Shown: piece after piece, positions 8,250 to 18,439 of the stretch | How the letters are laid out: every line of letters begins with the position of its first letter | How positions within the stretch are numbered: the stretch's first letter is position 1 | Source of the DNA: Bradyrhizobium campsiandrae | GTDB taxonomy: Bacteria; Pseudomonadota; Alphaproteobacteria; Rhizobiales; Xanthobacteraceae | Reading direction: 5' to 3' | DNA length: 64,000 nt | NCBI RefSeq assembly: GCF_014529705.1 | Contig: NZ_JAANIH010000008.1 | Location: 1-64,000 of the forward strand | Program-made: the position numbers and the translations under genes | The notes under the pieces: model-generated | What the model was told of the DNA's origin: nothing | The model's input: only the letters and a program-made list of their open reading frames with translations | Databases searched by the model: none

Positions 8250-11200
8250 ATGCCGAACATCCCACCGCCCTTCTCCGCCCCCTACGCGCCTGACGATGCC
8301 GACATCGCCGCACGGCTCTTCCCCTCGGCGCATCTTAGCCCGCCGCAGGAAGCGCGGATCGACCGCATGGCGACGCGACTGATCGAGGCGATCCGCAAGC
8401 GCGACGACCGCCTCGCAGGCAATCTGGGTGGAGTCGAGGACATGCTGCGCGAGTTCGCGCTCTCGACCAAGGAAGGGCTCGCTTTGATGGTGCTGGCCGA
8501 GGCGCTACTGCGGGTGCCTGATGCGCGCACCGCCGACCAGTTCATCGAGGACAAGCTCGGCGAGGGCGACTTCATCCATCACGAGACCAAGTCCACCGCG
8601 TTCCTGGTCAACGCCTCGGCCTGGGCGCTCGGCCTGTCGGCGCGGGTGATCCAGCCAGGCGAGACGCCCGACGGCACCATCGGCCGTCTGGTGAAGCGGC
8701 TCGGTGCGCCCGCGGTGCGGACCGCCACGCGCCAGGCGATGCGGCTGATGGGCAATCACTTCGTACTCGGCGAGACCATCGAGCAGGCGCTGGAACGGGG
8801 GAAACCACGCTCCGGCCAGAAGCCGCGTTATTCCTTCGACATGCTCGGCGAAGGTGCGCGTACGGCTGAAGACGCCAGACGCTATTTCGACGCCTATGCC
8901 CGCGCGATCGACACCATCGGCAAGGCCGCGGGCAACCATCCCCTGCCCGACCGGCCGGGCATCTCGGTAAAACTCTCGGCGCTGCATCCGCGCTTCGAGG
9001 CGATCAGCCGCGACCGCGTGATGGCCGAGCTGGTGCCGCTGCTGCTGGATCTTGCCCGCCGCGCCAAAGCGCACGACCTGAACTTCACCGTCGATGCCGA
9101 GGAAGCCGACCGGCTCGAGCTGTCGCTCGACGTGATCGCAGCAACGCTCGCCGATCCCTCGCTCGAGGGCTGGGACGGTTTTGGGCTCGCGATCCAGGCC
9201 TATCAGAAGCGCGCCAGCGCCGTGATCGATTACATCCACGAGTTGGCGCGGGCGCACGACCGCAAGCTGATGGTGCGGCTGGTCAAGGGCGCCTATTGGG
9301 ACACCGAGATCAAGCGCGCGCAGGAGCGCGGACTCGACGGCTATCCGGTCTTCACGCGCAAGGCGATGACGGATCTGAACTACGTCGCCTGCGCGTCGAA
9401 GCTCCTTGCGCTGCGACCTCGCATCTTCCCGCAATTCGCGACCCACAATGCCCTCACCGTCGCGACCGTGCTGGAACTCGCCGGCGAGGACGGCGGCTTC
9501 GAATTCCAGCGCCTGCACGGCATGGGCGAGGCGCTCTACGAGCAGCTTGCCAAGGATCACCCAGAGATCGCCTACCGTACCTATGCGCCGGTCGGCAGCC
9601 ACCGCGACCTGCTGGCCTATCTGGTGCGACGTCTGCTCGAGAACGGCGCCAACTCCTCCTTCGTGGCGCAGGCCGCCGACTATCGCGTCCCGGTGCCAGC
9701 GCTGCTGAAGCGTCCGGTCGATCTCATCGTCCGCCCCGATCACGCGCATCACGCCAGGATTCCGTTGCCCGGCGACCTGTTCGCGCCGGAGCGGCACAAT
9801 TCGGGCGGCATCGAGTTCGGCGAGCGCACCGCGCTCGATCGGCTGCTGGCCGACGTCAAGGCGGCGACGCCCGAGCTCAAGCCTGTTACCGACGCCACGC
9901 CCGAACAGGCAGGCGCTGCGATCGCTGCGGCCCGCGCCGGCTTTGCTGGATGGAGCCGGACGCAGACCCCGACACGTGCGGCCGCGCTGGAGCAGGCTGC
10001 GCATCTCTTGGAAAGCCGCAGGTCCCATTTCATCGCACTGCTGCAAGCCGAGGGCGGCAAGACGCTCGACGACGCACTGTCCGAACTGCGCGAGGCCGCC
10101 GATTTCTGCCGTTATTATGCCGCGCAGGGCCGCAAGCTGTTTGGTCAGGAGACGTCGATGCCGGGCCCGACCGGCGAGAGCAATGCGCTCGCCATGCGTG
10201 GCCGCGGCGTCTTCGTGGCGATTTCTCCATGGAATTTTCCGCTGGCGATCTTCCTCGGCCAGGTCGCGGCGGCGCTGATGGCCGGCAACAGCGTGGTGGC
10301 CAAGCCCGCGGAGCAGACGCCGCGCATTGCGCGCGAGGCCGTCGCCCTGCTGCACGAGGCCGGCATTCCCAACAGCGCGCTGCACCTCGTCACCGGCGAC
10401 GGCCGCATCGGCGCGGCGCTGACCGCGCATCCTGACGTCGCCGGCGTCGTCTTCACCGGCTCGACCGAAGTCGCGCGCGCGATCAACCGGACGCTCGCCG
10501 CCAAGGACGGCCCGATCGTGCCACTGATCGCGGAGACCGGCGGCATCAATGCCATGATCGCGGATGCCACCGCGCTGCCAGAGCAGGTTGCCGACGACGT
10601 CGTCACCTCCGCGTTCCGCTCCGCCGGTCAGCGCTGCTCGGCGCTGCGGCTGTTGTTCGTGCAGGAGGACGTCGCCGACCGCATGATCGAGATGATCGCG
10701 GGCGCGGCGCGCGAACTGAAGATCGGCGATCCCTCAGATGTCGCGACCCATGTCGGCCCTGTCATCGATCTCGAAGCCAAGCAGCGGCTCGATGCGCATA
10801 TCGCGCGAATGAAGAGCGAGGCGCGGCTGCACTTTGCAGGCACGGCACCACAGGGCTGCTTCGTCGCGCCGCATATTTTCGAGCTGACGGATGCCGGCCA
10901 ACTGACCGAGGAGGTATTCGGCCCGATCCTGCATGTGGTGCGTTACCGGGCCGAAAACCTCGCCCGAGTCCTGCAGGCGATCGAGCGTACCAGCTATGGG
11001 CTTACGCTCGGCATCCACTCCCGTATCGACGACACGATCGAGGCGATCATCGACCGCGTCCAGGTCGGCAACATCTACGTCAACCGCAACATGATCGGCG
11101 CCGTGGTCGGCGTGCAGCCGTTCGGCGGCAACGGCCTGTCCGGAACCGGCCCCAAGGCCGGCGGTCCGCACTATCTCGCACGATTTGCCACCGAGCAGAC

Positions 11201-11261
11201 CGTGACCATCAACACCGCCGCGGCCGGCGGCAACGCCGCACTGCTGGCGGGCGAGGAGTAG
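8250..11261 (+). CDS. putA: Bifunctional proline dehydrogenase / P5C dehydrogenase PutA (short form)
   Basis: This 1003-residue enzyme oxidises proline to pyrroline-5-carboxylate with FAD and then to glutamate with NAD. The proline dehydrogenase barrel spans roughly residues 50-470 (motifs SVKLSALHPRFE, VRLVKGAYWD, FATHNALT, EFQRLHGMGEALY, YAPVGSHRDLLAYLVRRLLENG). The aldehyde dehydrogenase half spans roughly 510-990, with the catalytic C796 in SAGQRCSALR and the NAD-binding FTGSTEVAR. There is no N-terminal ribbon-helix-helix and no long C-terminal extension, so this is the minimal form known from Bradyrhizobium japonicum, which is four residues shorter. Regulation must therefore come from PutR rather than from PutA. 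Confidence 0.97.
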   Translation: MPNIPPPFSAPYAPDDADIAARLFPSAHLSPPQEARIDRMATRLIEAIRKRDDRLAGNLGGVEDMLREFALSTKEGLALMVLAEALLRVPDARTADQFIEDKLGEGDFIHHETKSTAFLVNASAWALGLSARVIQPGETPDGTIGRLVKRLGAPAVRTATRQAMRLMGNHFVLGETIEQALERGKPRSGQKPRYSFDMLGEGARTAEDARRYFDAYARAIDTIGKAAGNHPLPDRPGISVKLSALHPRFEAISRDRVMAELVPLLLDLARRAKAHDLNFTVDAEEADRLELSLDVIAATLADPSLEGWDGFGLAIQAYQKRASAVIDYIHELARAHDRKLMVRLVKGAYWDTEIKRAQERGLDGYPVFTRKAMTDLNYVACASKLLALRPRIFPQFATHNALTVATVLELAGEDGGFEFQRLHGMGEALYEQLAKDHPEIAYRTYAPVGSHRDLLAYLVRRLLENGANSSFVAQAADYRVPVPALLKRPVDLIVRPDHAHHARIPLPGDLFAPERHNSGGIEFGERTALDRLLADVKAATPELKPVTDATPEQAGAAIAAARAGFAGWSRTQTPTRAAALEQAAHLLESRRSHFIALLQAEGGKTLDDALSELREAADFCRYYAAQGRKLFGQETSMPGPTGESNALAMRGRGVFVAISPWNFPLAIFLGQVAAALMAGNSVVAKPAEQTPRIAREAVALLHEAGIPNSALHLVTGDGRIGAALTAHPDVAGVVFTGSTEVARAINRTLAAKDGPIVPLIAETGGINAMIADATALPEQVADDVVTSAFRSAGQRCSALRLLFVQEDVADRMIEMIAGAARELKIGDPSDVATHVGPVIDLEAKQRLDAHIARMKSEARLHFAGTAPQGCFVAPHIFELTDAGQLTEEVFGPILHVVRYRAENLARVLQAIERTSYGLTLGIHSRIDDTIEAIIDRVQVGNIYVNRNMIGAVVGVQPFGGNGLSGTGPKAGGPHYLARFATEQTVTINTAAAGGNAALLAGEE

Positions 11262-11262
11262 C

Positions 11263-13371
11263 TTACAGGCAAGTGTCGTCCTTGTCGCCGCGCCCGGAGG
11301 TGCCGCAGGGCGTGCGCTTGGAAAGCTGCTGGATCTTCAACCTGGATTGGGTCTGGGCCGCGATGTCGAACACGTTCGCCGGCGCCATCTGAGTGGCGCT
11401 GCGATAATCGTCCGTCGCCTTGTCCAGATCGCCCCTGCCCTCATAGGCCGTGGCACGCGCAAAATAGCGTTCGATGGTGGGCTTCTGCGTGATCGCCTTG
11501 CCGAGGTCGTCCAGCGCCTTGTCGTATTGCTTCATCGAGGTGAAGGCGATGCCGCGCAGGCCGAGCGCATCGGCATCGTTCGGCCGTGTCCTCAGCACCA
11601 GATCGAGATCGGTCATGGCGCCAGCGGCATCCTTCTTGCCGAGATAGGCGCGTGCGCGGAGTGTCCGCACGAAGGTGTCGAAGGCAGGCTGCTTGCCGAC
11701 GAGTTGGTCGAGCGCGACGATCGCGCGGTCGTACTGCCCCGAGAGCAGCATCGCCAGTCCCTGGCCGAGCTCGGCGACCTGGTTGTTGGGATTGCGATCG
11801 AGCGCGTTCTTGACGTCGACGAGGCCCTCGGCGCTGTTTCCCTTCAGCAGCAGCACGAGGCCGCGGGCGGCGCGGGCGTTGTCGTTGACGGGGTTGAGCA
11901 CCAGCGAACGATCGAAATCGACGACGGCCTTGTCGTTCTGATTGAGCCCCATATAGGCCTGACCGCGCTCGGCGAAGGCCATGTAGTCCTTGTCGTTGAG
12001 CGAGATCGAGCGGTCGAGATCAGCGATCGCGTCCTGGAACTTTCCGGTCAGGCGGCTCGCCATGCCGCGGCAGATATAAGCGGCCGCATCATTCGGATTG
12101 ATGCTGAGGGCCTGGTTGGCATCGGCGGTGGCCTGGTCGAACTGCCTCATCCCGATCGAGGCAACCGCATGGGACACCAGCAAGGGTCCGTCATTCGGCT
12201 TCATCCTGAGCAGCGTATCGATGTCGGTCCGCGCCTCCGCGAAATGGGACAGCGACAGGTTCGCCGAGACCCGGTATCTCAGCGCCTGCACATTGCGGGG
12301 ATCGGCCGCAATCACCGTGTTGAGACGCGGCAGGGCATCGGCGTATTTCTTTTGCGCCATCAATTGCGCCGCCTCGCTCAAGCCGGGTGGCGGTGCCGGG
12401 AATGTTCCTTTCGGGATCGTTGCCAGCGGAACCGTCGCTTGCGGCGTTGCCGGCGGCGGATCGGCGGCTACCGACCTGGACGCCGTGGATGCCGAGGGCG
12501 CGGGCGCGGCGGTCCCACCTTGCACCTTGGCGAGCTCCGCCTGCATCGCGACCGCAGCCTGCCGCTGCTGCTGAGCCATCTGGTCACCAGGAGCGATCGA
12601 CAGCACCTTGTCGAAATCCGCGATCGCACGGGCATAATCGCCCTTGGAACTGAAGCTCTGCCCGCGCGCGAAATAGGCGCCGCGATCGGGTTGCGGCGAC
12701 TGCGCGATCACGCGCGAAAAATCCTCGATGGCGTGGTCGAGATCGCCCTTGCGGCGATAGATCTGGCCGCGCCAGAAAAAGGCGCCGGGCAGGCTCGCAT
12801 TCAGCGAGATCGCCGTGTTGACGTCGCTCATCGCCGAATCGAGCTGCGAGGTCTCGACGGAGGCGCGCGCGCGTCCGACATAGGCCATGGCATAGTCCTG
12901 CTTCAGGGCGATCGTCTTGGTGAAATCCGCGGCCGCATCGGTCCATTGCTTCCGATCGAGCTTCAGCCCGCCCCTGGCTGCATAGGCGTTCGGACTGTTG
13001 GGATCGAGCTCGATCGCCTGGTTCATATCGGCCAGCCCGCCGTCGAAATCTCCCTTGCGCTGCCGTGCATAGCCGCGCGCCAGCAGCGCCGGCACGGATT
13101 TCGGGTCGATCTGCACGGCCGCGTCGGCATCCGCGAGACCTCCGTCGACGTTGGACCGGCTCGTGAACAGGTGCGATCTGCCCACATAGGCACGCAGCCG
13201 TTCAGCGGCGGGACGCGACTGGTCGTTGATGATGGCCGTGCAGCCGGGCTCTATCTTCGCAGGGAGCGGCCCATTGCAGTCCTCGAGGTCGCCTGCCTCC
13301 GCCAAACCGGCCACCCCGCACAGGAACATGACCGCGGCAGGCACCATCAGACGAGCGAACGGGATCGACAT
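11263..13371 (-). CDS. Secreted tetratricopeptide-repeat protein
   Basis: This protein of about 702 residues starts at MSIPFARLM, which opens a Sec signal peptide ending near GLAEAG. The frame continues open to 13710, but the extra part has no signal and runs into the promoter of the next gene. The mature protein is almost entirely TPR units in two blocks (about 60-270 and 320-690) separated by a Pro/Ala-rich linker near 280-320. Repeated units such as ALLARGYARQRKGDFDGGLA and AFAERGQAYMGLNQNDKAVV show the fold. It is probably a periplasmic scaffold. No enzyme domain is visible. Its stop is one base from the putA stop. Confidence 0.8.
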   Translation of the reverse strand: MSIPFARLMVPAAVMFLCGVAGLAEAGDLEDCNGPLPAKIEPGCTAIINDQSRPAAERLRAYVGRSHLFTSRSNVDGGLADADAAVQIDPKSVPALLARGYARQRKGDFDGGLADMNQAIELDPNSPNAYAARGGLKLDRKQWTDAAADFTKTIALKQDYAMAYVGRARASVETSQLDSAMSDVNTAISLNASLPGAFFWRGQIYRRKGDLDHAIEDFSRVIAQSPQPDRGAYFARGQSFSSKGDYARAIADFDKVLSIAPGDQMAQQQRQAAVAMQAELAKVQGGTAAPAPSASTASRSVAADPPPATPQATVPLATIPKGTFPAPPPGLSEAAQLMAQKKYADALPRLNTVIAADPRNVQALRYRVSANLSLSHFAEARTDIDTLLRMKPNDGPLLVSHAVASIGMRQFDQATADANQALSINPNDAAAYICRGMASRLTGKFQDAIADLDRSISLNDKDYMAFAERGQAYMGLNQNDKAVVDFDRSLVLNPVNDNARAARGLVLLLKGNSAEGLVDVKNALDRNPNNQVAELGQGLAMLLSGQYDRAIVALDQLVGKQPAFDTFVRTLRARAYLGKKDAAGAMTDLDLVLRTRPNDADALGLRGIAFTSMKQYDKALDDLGKAITQKPTIERYFARATAYEGRGDLDKATDDYRSATQMAPANVFDIAAQTQSRLKIQQLSKRTPCGTSGRGDKDDTCL

Positions 13372-13603
13372 AGCAGGCAGATCCTTGCAGCAAGACAAGC
13401 CGGCCCGGCGAGCAGCGGGCAGGCTCAGAAGCTGTACAACCGGGGCGAGCGGATTGCCATAACCCTCTGGCATGACGACCCCGAGACGGCGATTGTCCGA
13501 CGAGCGTTGCATCCCGCCGAAACATCGGTCAAATGATTGTGCCGTCTGGAGATTACAGAATTCCAGCCGGCGGGAAACAACAAGAGCGAGGAGCAACGCC
13601 GCG

Positions 13604-14809
<1,206 letters not shown>

Positions 14810-14945
14810 GGGGGCCGCCGCTCCATGACGACGTCGAACCAGCGCGGCATAACAGCCGAACACCGCTGCCGTGAGGTCCCATGCCCGTCTATCGCCTGCA
14901 TGACTTCCCGGAATCCGGCAATAGCCAGATTACGCGAAGTGAAGG

Positions 14946-15110
14946 CTACCGCAGCGCCAGCCAGCCGAGCGTGAACAGGATTCCGCCGACGATGACGACG
15001 ACAGCGACGGCCCAGGAGCTGACGCGAACGCTGCCGGTGACCTGCTTGGCTTCCTCATTGCGCGCGATTTCGCGATTGCGCTCCTTGTTGGCTTCGCCGG
15101 TGTCCGTCAT
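14946..15110 (-). CDS. Small single-pass membrane protein
   Basis: A 54-codon frame begins MTDTGEANKERNREIARNE and ends with one hydrophobic segment (about residues 32-52, VSSWAVAVVVIVGGILFTLG) and a short basic tail. The soluble part is charged and helical; the rest is a tail anchor. GGATGA precedes the ATG. The coherent charged-then-hydrophobic pattern and its place in an otherwise empty gap suggest a real gene. No function is recognised. Confidence 0.6.
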   Translation of the reverse strand: MTDTGEANKERNREIARNEEAKQVTGSVRVSSWAVAVVVIVGGILFTLGWLALR

Positions 15111-15158
15111 GGGTCATCCAAATCGCTTGTTGGCTGGCGCATGCCCCGGGATCATGCG

Positions 15159-16706
15159 CTAACGCGTCTTGATGAAGCACATGCCAATGCGGTTTGAAGC
15201 CGCCGCAGCCTGACAGGTGAGACCTTTAGCACAGGTCCATGACGTGAAACTCCTATCGGCCGTTCCCGATCCCGCGTTTTGCAGGGAACAATGCGCGCCC
15301 CAGCCGTCCTGATATTCGGTGCCGGCGAGTTCCCGACTACCGCGCGTCTGCGGCCGGCTGGCAAATCCGCGTGAAAAATCAGGACGTTTGCCTTCGGCGA
15401 ACGCGGTCAGGATGTCGCGGCGGCGGGGCTGATCGCCGACGAAATGCGGCGAGGCCGGCACGATGGTGGAATTCGAGGCTCCCTCCGTCAGCCAGTCCAC
15501 GCCCGGGAAATGGAAGCCGCCGATGCCGCGGGTCTGGTGGCAGCCGGAGCAGGTGACATCGTTGAGGCGACGCTGGAAGCCGGCCACCGAGCGGATGTTT
15601 TCCATGGTGATGCCGCGCGCGGCCGCCTGCTTCAGCGCGCCGACGACGTCGTTATCGGTGAAGACAGGATCGCTCTTATCTTCGCCTTTTCCTTCCCCTT
15701 GCATCATCCCGAACTCCGGCTGCAACGCCGAGCCGTCGAGGCCCGCGGGCGTCGGCGCCACGGCGGCCTTGGCGAGATACTTGTCCGGGATCAGCACCGT
15801 GCCGTGATCGAACTCGCGGAGATTCGCGGGCTCGAGCAGCCAAGTCTTGAAGTCGCGGCGGAGCGCATCATCGGCCAGGATGCGGTCGCGGTCGATCTGG
15901 TTCTCCAGCGTCGATTCCTCGAAAGTCTTGGTGGCAGCGTCGTATTTGAAGACCTTGAGGAGATAGTCGGAGCGGAAATCGTGCAGGGCCGATTTCGGCG
16001 CGATCGAGATCTGGATGTTGGTCTCGATGCGGTCGATCATCGCATCGTAGGGCGCAGAGTGGCTGCCGATCAGTCCCTGCCAGTCGCCATTGTCGAGCCA
16101 GCGCCGTGCGACCTCGGCGCAGGTGATGGGTTTGCCGCTACCATCCGTCTGGCGCGCATCGCGCGCCTTCATCACGAGGTTGAACGTCATCGGCAGGCGC
16201 GTCGCGGCGCTGCTGCCGTCAGGCCTGGTCTCGAACCGTGCGAGACGATAGATCAGACGGATCTCCCCGCAGGACTCCTCCGACACATAGGCACGGTCCA
16301 TGCGATTGACGATGCCAGCCAGCACGAAGCGCGTGTTGGCGGATCTCATCACGGCCCGATCGAACAGCTGAACGACGAAATCTTCGCCGACACCGATGGT
16401 CTCGCTCGGGAATTTTGCCTTGTGCTGCGCGATGTAGCGGTCGAACTCCGCATCGATTGCCGGCGGGATGTCCTTGAGCTGCGGCAGTGAGGCGAACAGC
16501 TGGTCGCTGGTCAGGGGAACATTCGCGTTTCGCTCCGGCCCTAACAGGCGCGAGATTGACAGCGCATCGCTCTGGTCGAGCTTCTTCAGGAGATCGGGAT
16601 CGGTGATCGCGGTGCCACGCACGAGCGGCGCATTCTCTGCCGAGAGCGACATGGCGCTGCCCAACGACAGGATGGCAGCCAGGAGAATTCGCGGCGCGCG
16701 GCTCAT
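15159..16706 (-). CDS. Secreted protein with a single CxxCH heme-type motif, function unknown
   Basis: This 515-residue protein starts with a Sec signal (MSRAPRILLAAILSLGSAMS, cleaved near SAEN) after a good GTGGAGGC ribosome binding site. Most of the sequence is a large domain I cannot assign. At about residue 385 it carries VTCSGCHQTRGIGGFHFPG, one CxxCH with a following glycine-rich stretch, and further cysteines near the C-terminus (HCSLQ, WTCAKGLTCQ, MCFIK) that could form disulfides. A periplasmic mono-heme protein is possible, but a clear methionine ligand and a canonical cytochrome c fold are not seen. Confidence 0.75.
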   Translation of the reverse strand: MSRAPRILLAAILSLGSAMSLSAENAPLVRGTAITDPDLLKKLDQSDALSISRLLGPERNANVPLTSDQLFASLPQLKDIPPAIDAEFDRYIAQHKAKFPSETIGVGEDFVVQLFDRAVMRSANTRFVLAGIVNRMDRAYVSEESCGEIRLIYRLARFETRPDGSSAATRLPMTFNLVMKARDARQTDGSGKPITCAEVARRWLDNGDWQGLIGSHSAPYDAMIDRIETNIQISIAPKSALHDFRSDYLLKVFKYDAATKTFEESTLENQIDRDRILADDALRRDFKTWLLEPANLREFDHGTVLIPDKYLAKAAVAPTPAGLDGSALQPEFGMMQGEGKGEDKSDPVFTDNDVVGALKQAAARGITMENIRSVAGFQRRLNDVTCSGCHQTRGIGGFHFPGVDWLTEGASNSTIVPASPHFVGDQPRRRDILTAFAEGKRPDFSRGFASRPQTRGSRELAGTEYQDGWGAHCSLQNAGSGTADRSFTSWTCAKGLTCQAAAASNRIGMCFIKTR

Positions 16707-16747
16707 GCCTCCACTAACACCGCGCCTGCCAGCCTATTCAAGCCAGA

Positions 16748-16775
16748 AGGCGCCTCACGCGGTGGTGAAGCGCCT
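16748..16775 (-). terminator. Hairpin between two minus-strand envelope genes
   Basis: An 11-bp stem with one mismatch (AGGCGCCTCAC and GTGAAGCGCCT) lies 25 bases beyond the stop at 16801. It would end transcription of the minus-strand gene 16801-17799 before the next gene at 16706. The downstream T-run is poor. Confidence 0.5.
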
Positions 16776-16800
16776 CTTTTGAGTTTCAGCTATCGGCCGT

Positions 16801-17799
16801 TCAGCGCGCGACGATCAACCCCTTGGAAGTGACGACCACCCAGCGGCCGTCCTGGCGGCGGATCGCATCGACACGGCCGATGCCGGGAATGGGATCGCCG
16901 GCATAGACCTCGTAGAGGCCGCCCCGGCCCTCGATCAGCGCGCCGCCATTGGCGACGTCGCGCAGCCTCCAGCCCTCGATCGTCGGCAAGCGGCCGACCT
17001 CCGTCTTGGGCGCGGCGGGCGCGGGCGGCACGGCAGCCGGCGCGGCGGCGGCCGTCGCGACCTGGGTCGGAGCCGGCGCGATCGAGCCGGTGGTTTCCTT
17101 GGCGGGCACTGCTGCGGCGGCCTGCGCGGGGGCTGCCGGCGGCGTGGCGCGGAGCTTGTCGACGGTCTCGGACAGTTTGGCCAGCTTCGCCAACGGTTCG
17201 GCCTGCGCCTTCTCGAGCTTGTCGAGGCGGTCGTTGGCCCGGTTGAACTGGGCAAGACCATTCTTCGAGGTGTGCTCGACATTGGCCTTGAGGGCCACGA
17301 TGTCGGCGTCGATCCGCGCGACCGAGGCATCCAGTGCGCTGGTATCGGCGACCTGAGCCGGCGGCGGGCTGGCAAAATGCATCATGCCGGCGGTCGCAAG
17401 CGCGCCGCTGATGGCGCCGACGCAGGCCGCGATCGCCACCACCGCGGCCATCGCCGACACGCGGCGCTTGCTGCTGGTGTCACGAACCTCGTCGGCCTTC
17501 ACATGCGGGGCAAACTCTTCGCGGTCCCAGGACCGTTCCGAGGGCGCCATCACGATCAGCTTGCCGGGCTTGGGCTCCGCTTTGGCCTCGGGCTTGGATT
17601 CGGCCTTGGTTTCGAACTTCGGGATCACGATCCGGGGCGGATCGACCTGCGGCGCGTCCGCCTTGGGCGGGGTCTCATGGTCGGGGGCGATCGAGGGAGC
17701 CTCGATGCCGGCGGCAGCCTCGACGACCTGCGGCGCGGTTGCAGCGGCGTCGGCGGCGGCAGCGTCCTGGCCAGCCAGGTCGGACATTGGTTCGCTCAC
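16801..17799 (-). CDS. Single-pass inner-membrane protein with Pro/Ala-rich and coiled-coil regions
   Basis: This 332-residue protein has a disordered Pro/Ala/Lys-rich cytoplasmic N-terminus (residues 1-100), one transmembrane helix at about 112-140, a periplasmic coiled-coil segment at about 155-215 (LDASVARIDADIVALKAN onward), an Ala/Pro-rich linker, and a small C-terminal domain (EGWRLRDVANGGALIEG, then GRVDAIRRQDGRWVVVTSKG). Similar C-terminal domains occur in uncharacterised proteins of related bacteria. The layout suggests an envelope-spanning structural protein. A start at 17787 (MSDLAG) is equally possible. Confidence 0.75.
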   Translation of the reverse strand: MSEPMSDLAGQDAAAADAAATAPQVVEAAAGIEAPSIAPDHETPPKADAPQVDPPRIVIPKFETKAESKPEAKAEPKPGKLIVMAPSERSWDREEFAPHVKADEVRDTSSKRRVSAMAAVVAIAACVGAISGALATAGMMHFASPPPAQVADTSALDASVARIDADIVALKANVEHTSKNGLAQFNRANDRLDKLEKAQAEPLAKLAKLSETVDKLRATPPAAPAQAAAAVPAKETTGSIAPAPTQVATAAAAPAAVPPAPAAPKTEVGRLPTIEGWRLRDVANGGALIEGRGGLYEVYAGDPIPGIGRVDAIRRQDGRWVVVTSKGLIVAR

Positions 17800-18067
17800 G
17801 GCTCAAATACTCCAGTCTGGGTTGACTTTTTGGTAACTTTCATTGCTTGCGAATTCCTTACCTCGGGACCCGCTTACCGAAATTTTAGGAACTCGTCCGA
17901 GGCCGAATTGGGTCAGCAAGGTGGAACCGGCGTGGCGGCGCGCAACAAATTGTCAGCCGGTGCTCCCCGGCGAGAAGCCGCTCTCTTAGCCGAAGGGGTT
18001 GTTTGCCCGTCACGGTTCCCCGGTTAACATGGCGCATCCCGTCAGCCAGAAGGCGTTTGGGGGTGCC

Positions 18068-18439
18068 ATGACGATCGAGAAATGCATCAACGCGTTTGCT
18101 GTCGACGACGTCATCTTCGAGGAAGGCTCGACCGGGCGCGAGCTCTTTGTCGTGCTCGAGGGCGAGGTCGAGATCGCCAAGATGAACGGCGCCAGCAAGA
18201 CCAGCATCACCAAGCTCGGCAAGGGCGAGTTCTTCGGCGAAATGGCCGTGATCGACGGCTCGGTCCGCTCGGCGACCGCGATCGCCTCCGCGCCGAACAC
18301 GCGCGTGATGCGGATCAACCACGCCCGCTTCGTCTATCTCGTCAGCCAGCAACCGGCCTTCGCGCTGATGGTGATGGACGCCCTTTCAAAGCGCCTGCGC
18401 GCCTCCAACGCCGTCACCTACCGGGCGGCGCAATCATGA
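18068..18439 (+). CDS. Stand-alone cyclic-nucleotide-binding domain protein
   Basis: This 123-residue protein is a single cNMP-binding beta-barrel. The phosphate-binding cassette is intact (GKGEFFGEMAVIDGSVRSATA, with Phe-Gly-Glu at the base and Arg before Ser-Ala-Thr), so cAMP or cGMP binding is likely. There is no HTH, kinase or channel domain. I chose ATG 18068 because GGGGGT stands before it; the frame is open to 17999. Its stop overlaps the start of the next gene as ATGA, so the two products are probably made together. It may report cAMP made by enzymes such as the CyaC-like cyclase at 3561. Confidence 0.85.
   Translation: MTIEKCINAFAVDDVIFEEGSTGRELFVVLEGEVEIAKMNGASKTSITKLGKGEFFGEMAVIDGSVRSATAIASAPNTRVMRINHARFVYLVSQQPAFALMVMDALSKRLRASNAVTYRAAQS

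Noticed and set aside
8505..10430. A long open frame (641 codons) on the minus strand inside putA
   Set aside because: It is antisense to a well-conserved enzyme, is Arg/Gly/His/Asp-rich without domain features, and is the usual by-product of GC-rich codon bias. The same applies to the long antisense frames at 11347-13536, 40460-42886, 57559-59265 and 22.0-23.0 kb on the minus strand.
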